DNA of 5,470 nucleotides from Angelakisella sp. (GTDB lineage Bacteria > Bacillota > Clostridia > Oscillospirales > Ruminococcaceae), in the NCBI GenBank assembly GCA_022795575.1, contig JAAWGY010000192.1:1-5470 (forward strand). Direction: 5' to 3'. This document shows positions 5,470-5,470 of the stretch, one piece after another. The position numbers and the translations under genes were made by a program. Each line of letters starts with the position of its first letter. Position 1 is the first letter of the stretch. The notes beneath the pieces were generated by a model. It saw only the letters and a program-made list of their open reading frames with translations, did no database searches and was not told the DNA's origin.

Positions 5470-5470
5470 G

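Noticed and set aside
1..5470. Search by eye for CRISPR arrays, transposase, integrase, toxin-antitoxin or defence genes.
   Set aside because: None is present; all substantial coding space is taken by the four housekeeping and cell-wall genes.

Overview
This GC-rich window carries a compact, co-oriented block of bacterial housekeeping genes, flanked on both sides by non-coding DNA rich in hairpins. The best guess for the source is a Firmicutes/Clostridia genome close to the Oscillospiraceae (Flavonifractor/Oscillibacter-like gut anaerobes). The reasons are a single reading frame joining IspH to a four-domain ribosomal protein S1 (a fusion known from Clostridia), the order cmk-plsC-ispH/rpsA, strong Shine-Dalgarno sites, and GC-rich palindromic intergenic repeats of a kind common in those genomes. 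The taxonomic call is an inference; no 16S or marker search was possible.

Layout. Positions 1-345 contain no convincing gene. The left part (1-155) can fold into several consecutive perfect stems, and a strong hairpin at 162-213 looks like a terminator that could work in both directions. A promoter with an extended -10 element (329-357) and an 86-base leader with two stem-loops precede cmk (450-1118). Next come plsC (1115-1729) and the ispH-rpsA fusion (1726-3708). Each junction overlaps by 4 bases (ATGA, GTGA), so the three frames form one translationally coupled operon. It ends in an intrinsic terminator at 3747-3778. The terminator's T-run runs directly into the -35 of a second promoter, which drives a monocistronic lipoprotein with an M23 (LytM-type) peptidase domain (3845-5158). 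The last 310 bases are non-coding and consist of several structured repeats.

How the genes relate. Cmk recycles CMP/dCMP, PlsC makes phosphatidic acid, IspH makes the IPP/DMAPP used for undecaprenyl and quinone-type lipids, and S1 promotes translation initiation. The operon thus couples nucleotide, lipid and isoprenoid supply to translation, and the downstream lipoprotein acts on peptidoglycan. Linkage of cmk with an rpsA homolog is also known in E. coli and B. subtilis.

The most interesting signal is inside the fusion gene. At the exact IspH/S1 junction a near-perfect Shine-Dalgarno (2545-2552) precedes an in-frame ATG (2563) that opens a normal-length 381-residue S1. About 250 bases upstream lies an abrupt AT-rich island with promoter-like hexamers. 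The gene may therefore yield both a fusion protein and free S1. I see no defence, CRISPR, phage or transposase system, and no clear evidence of a wholly new multi-gene system.
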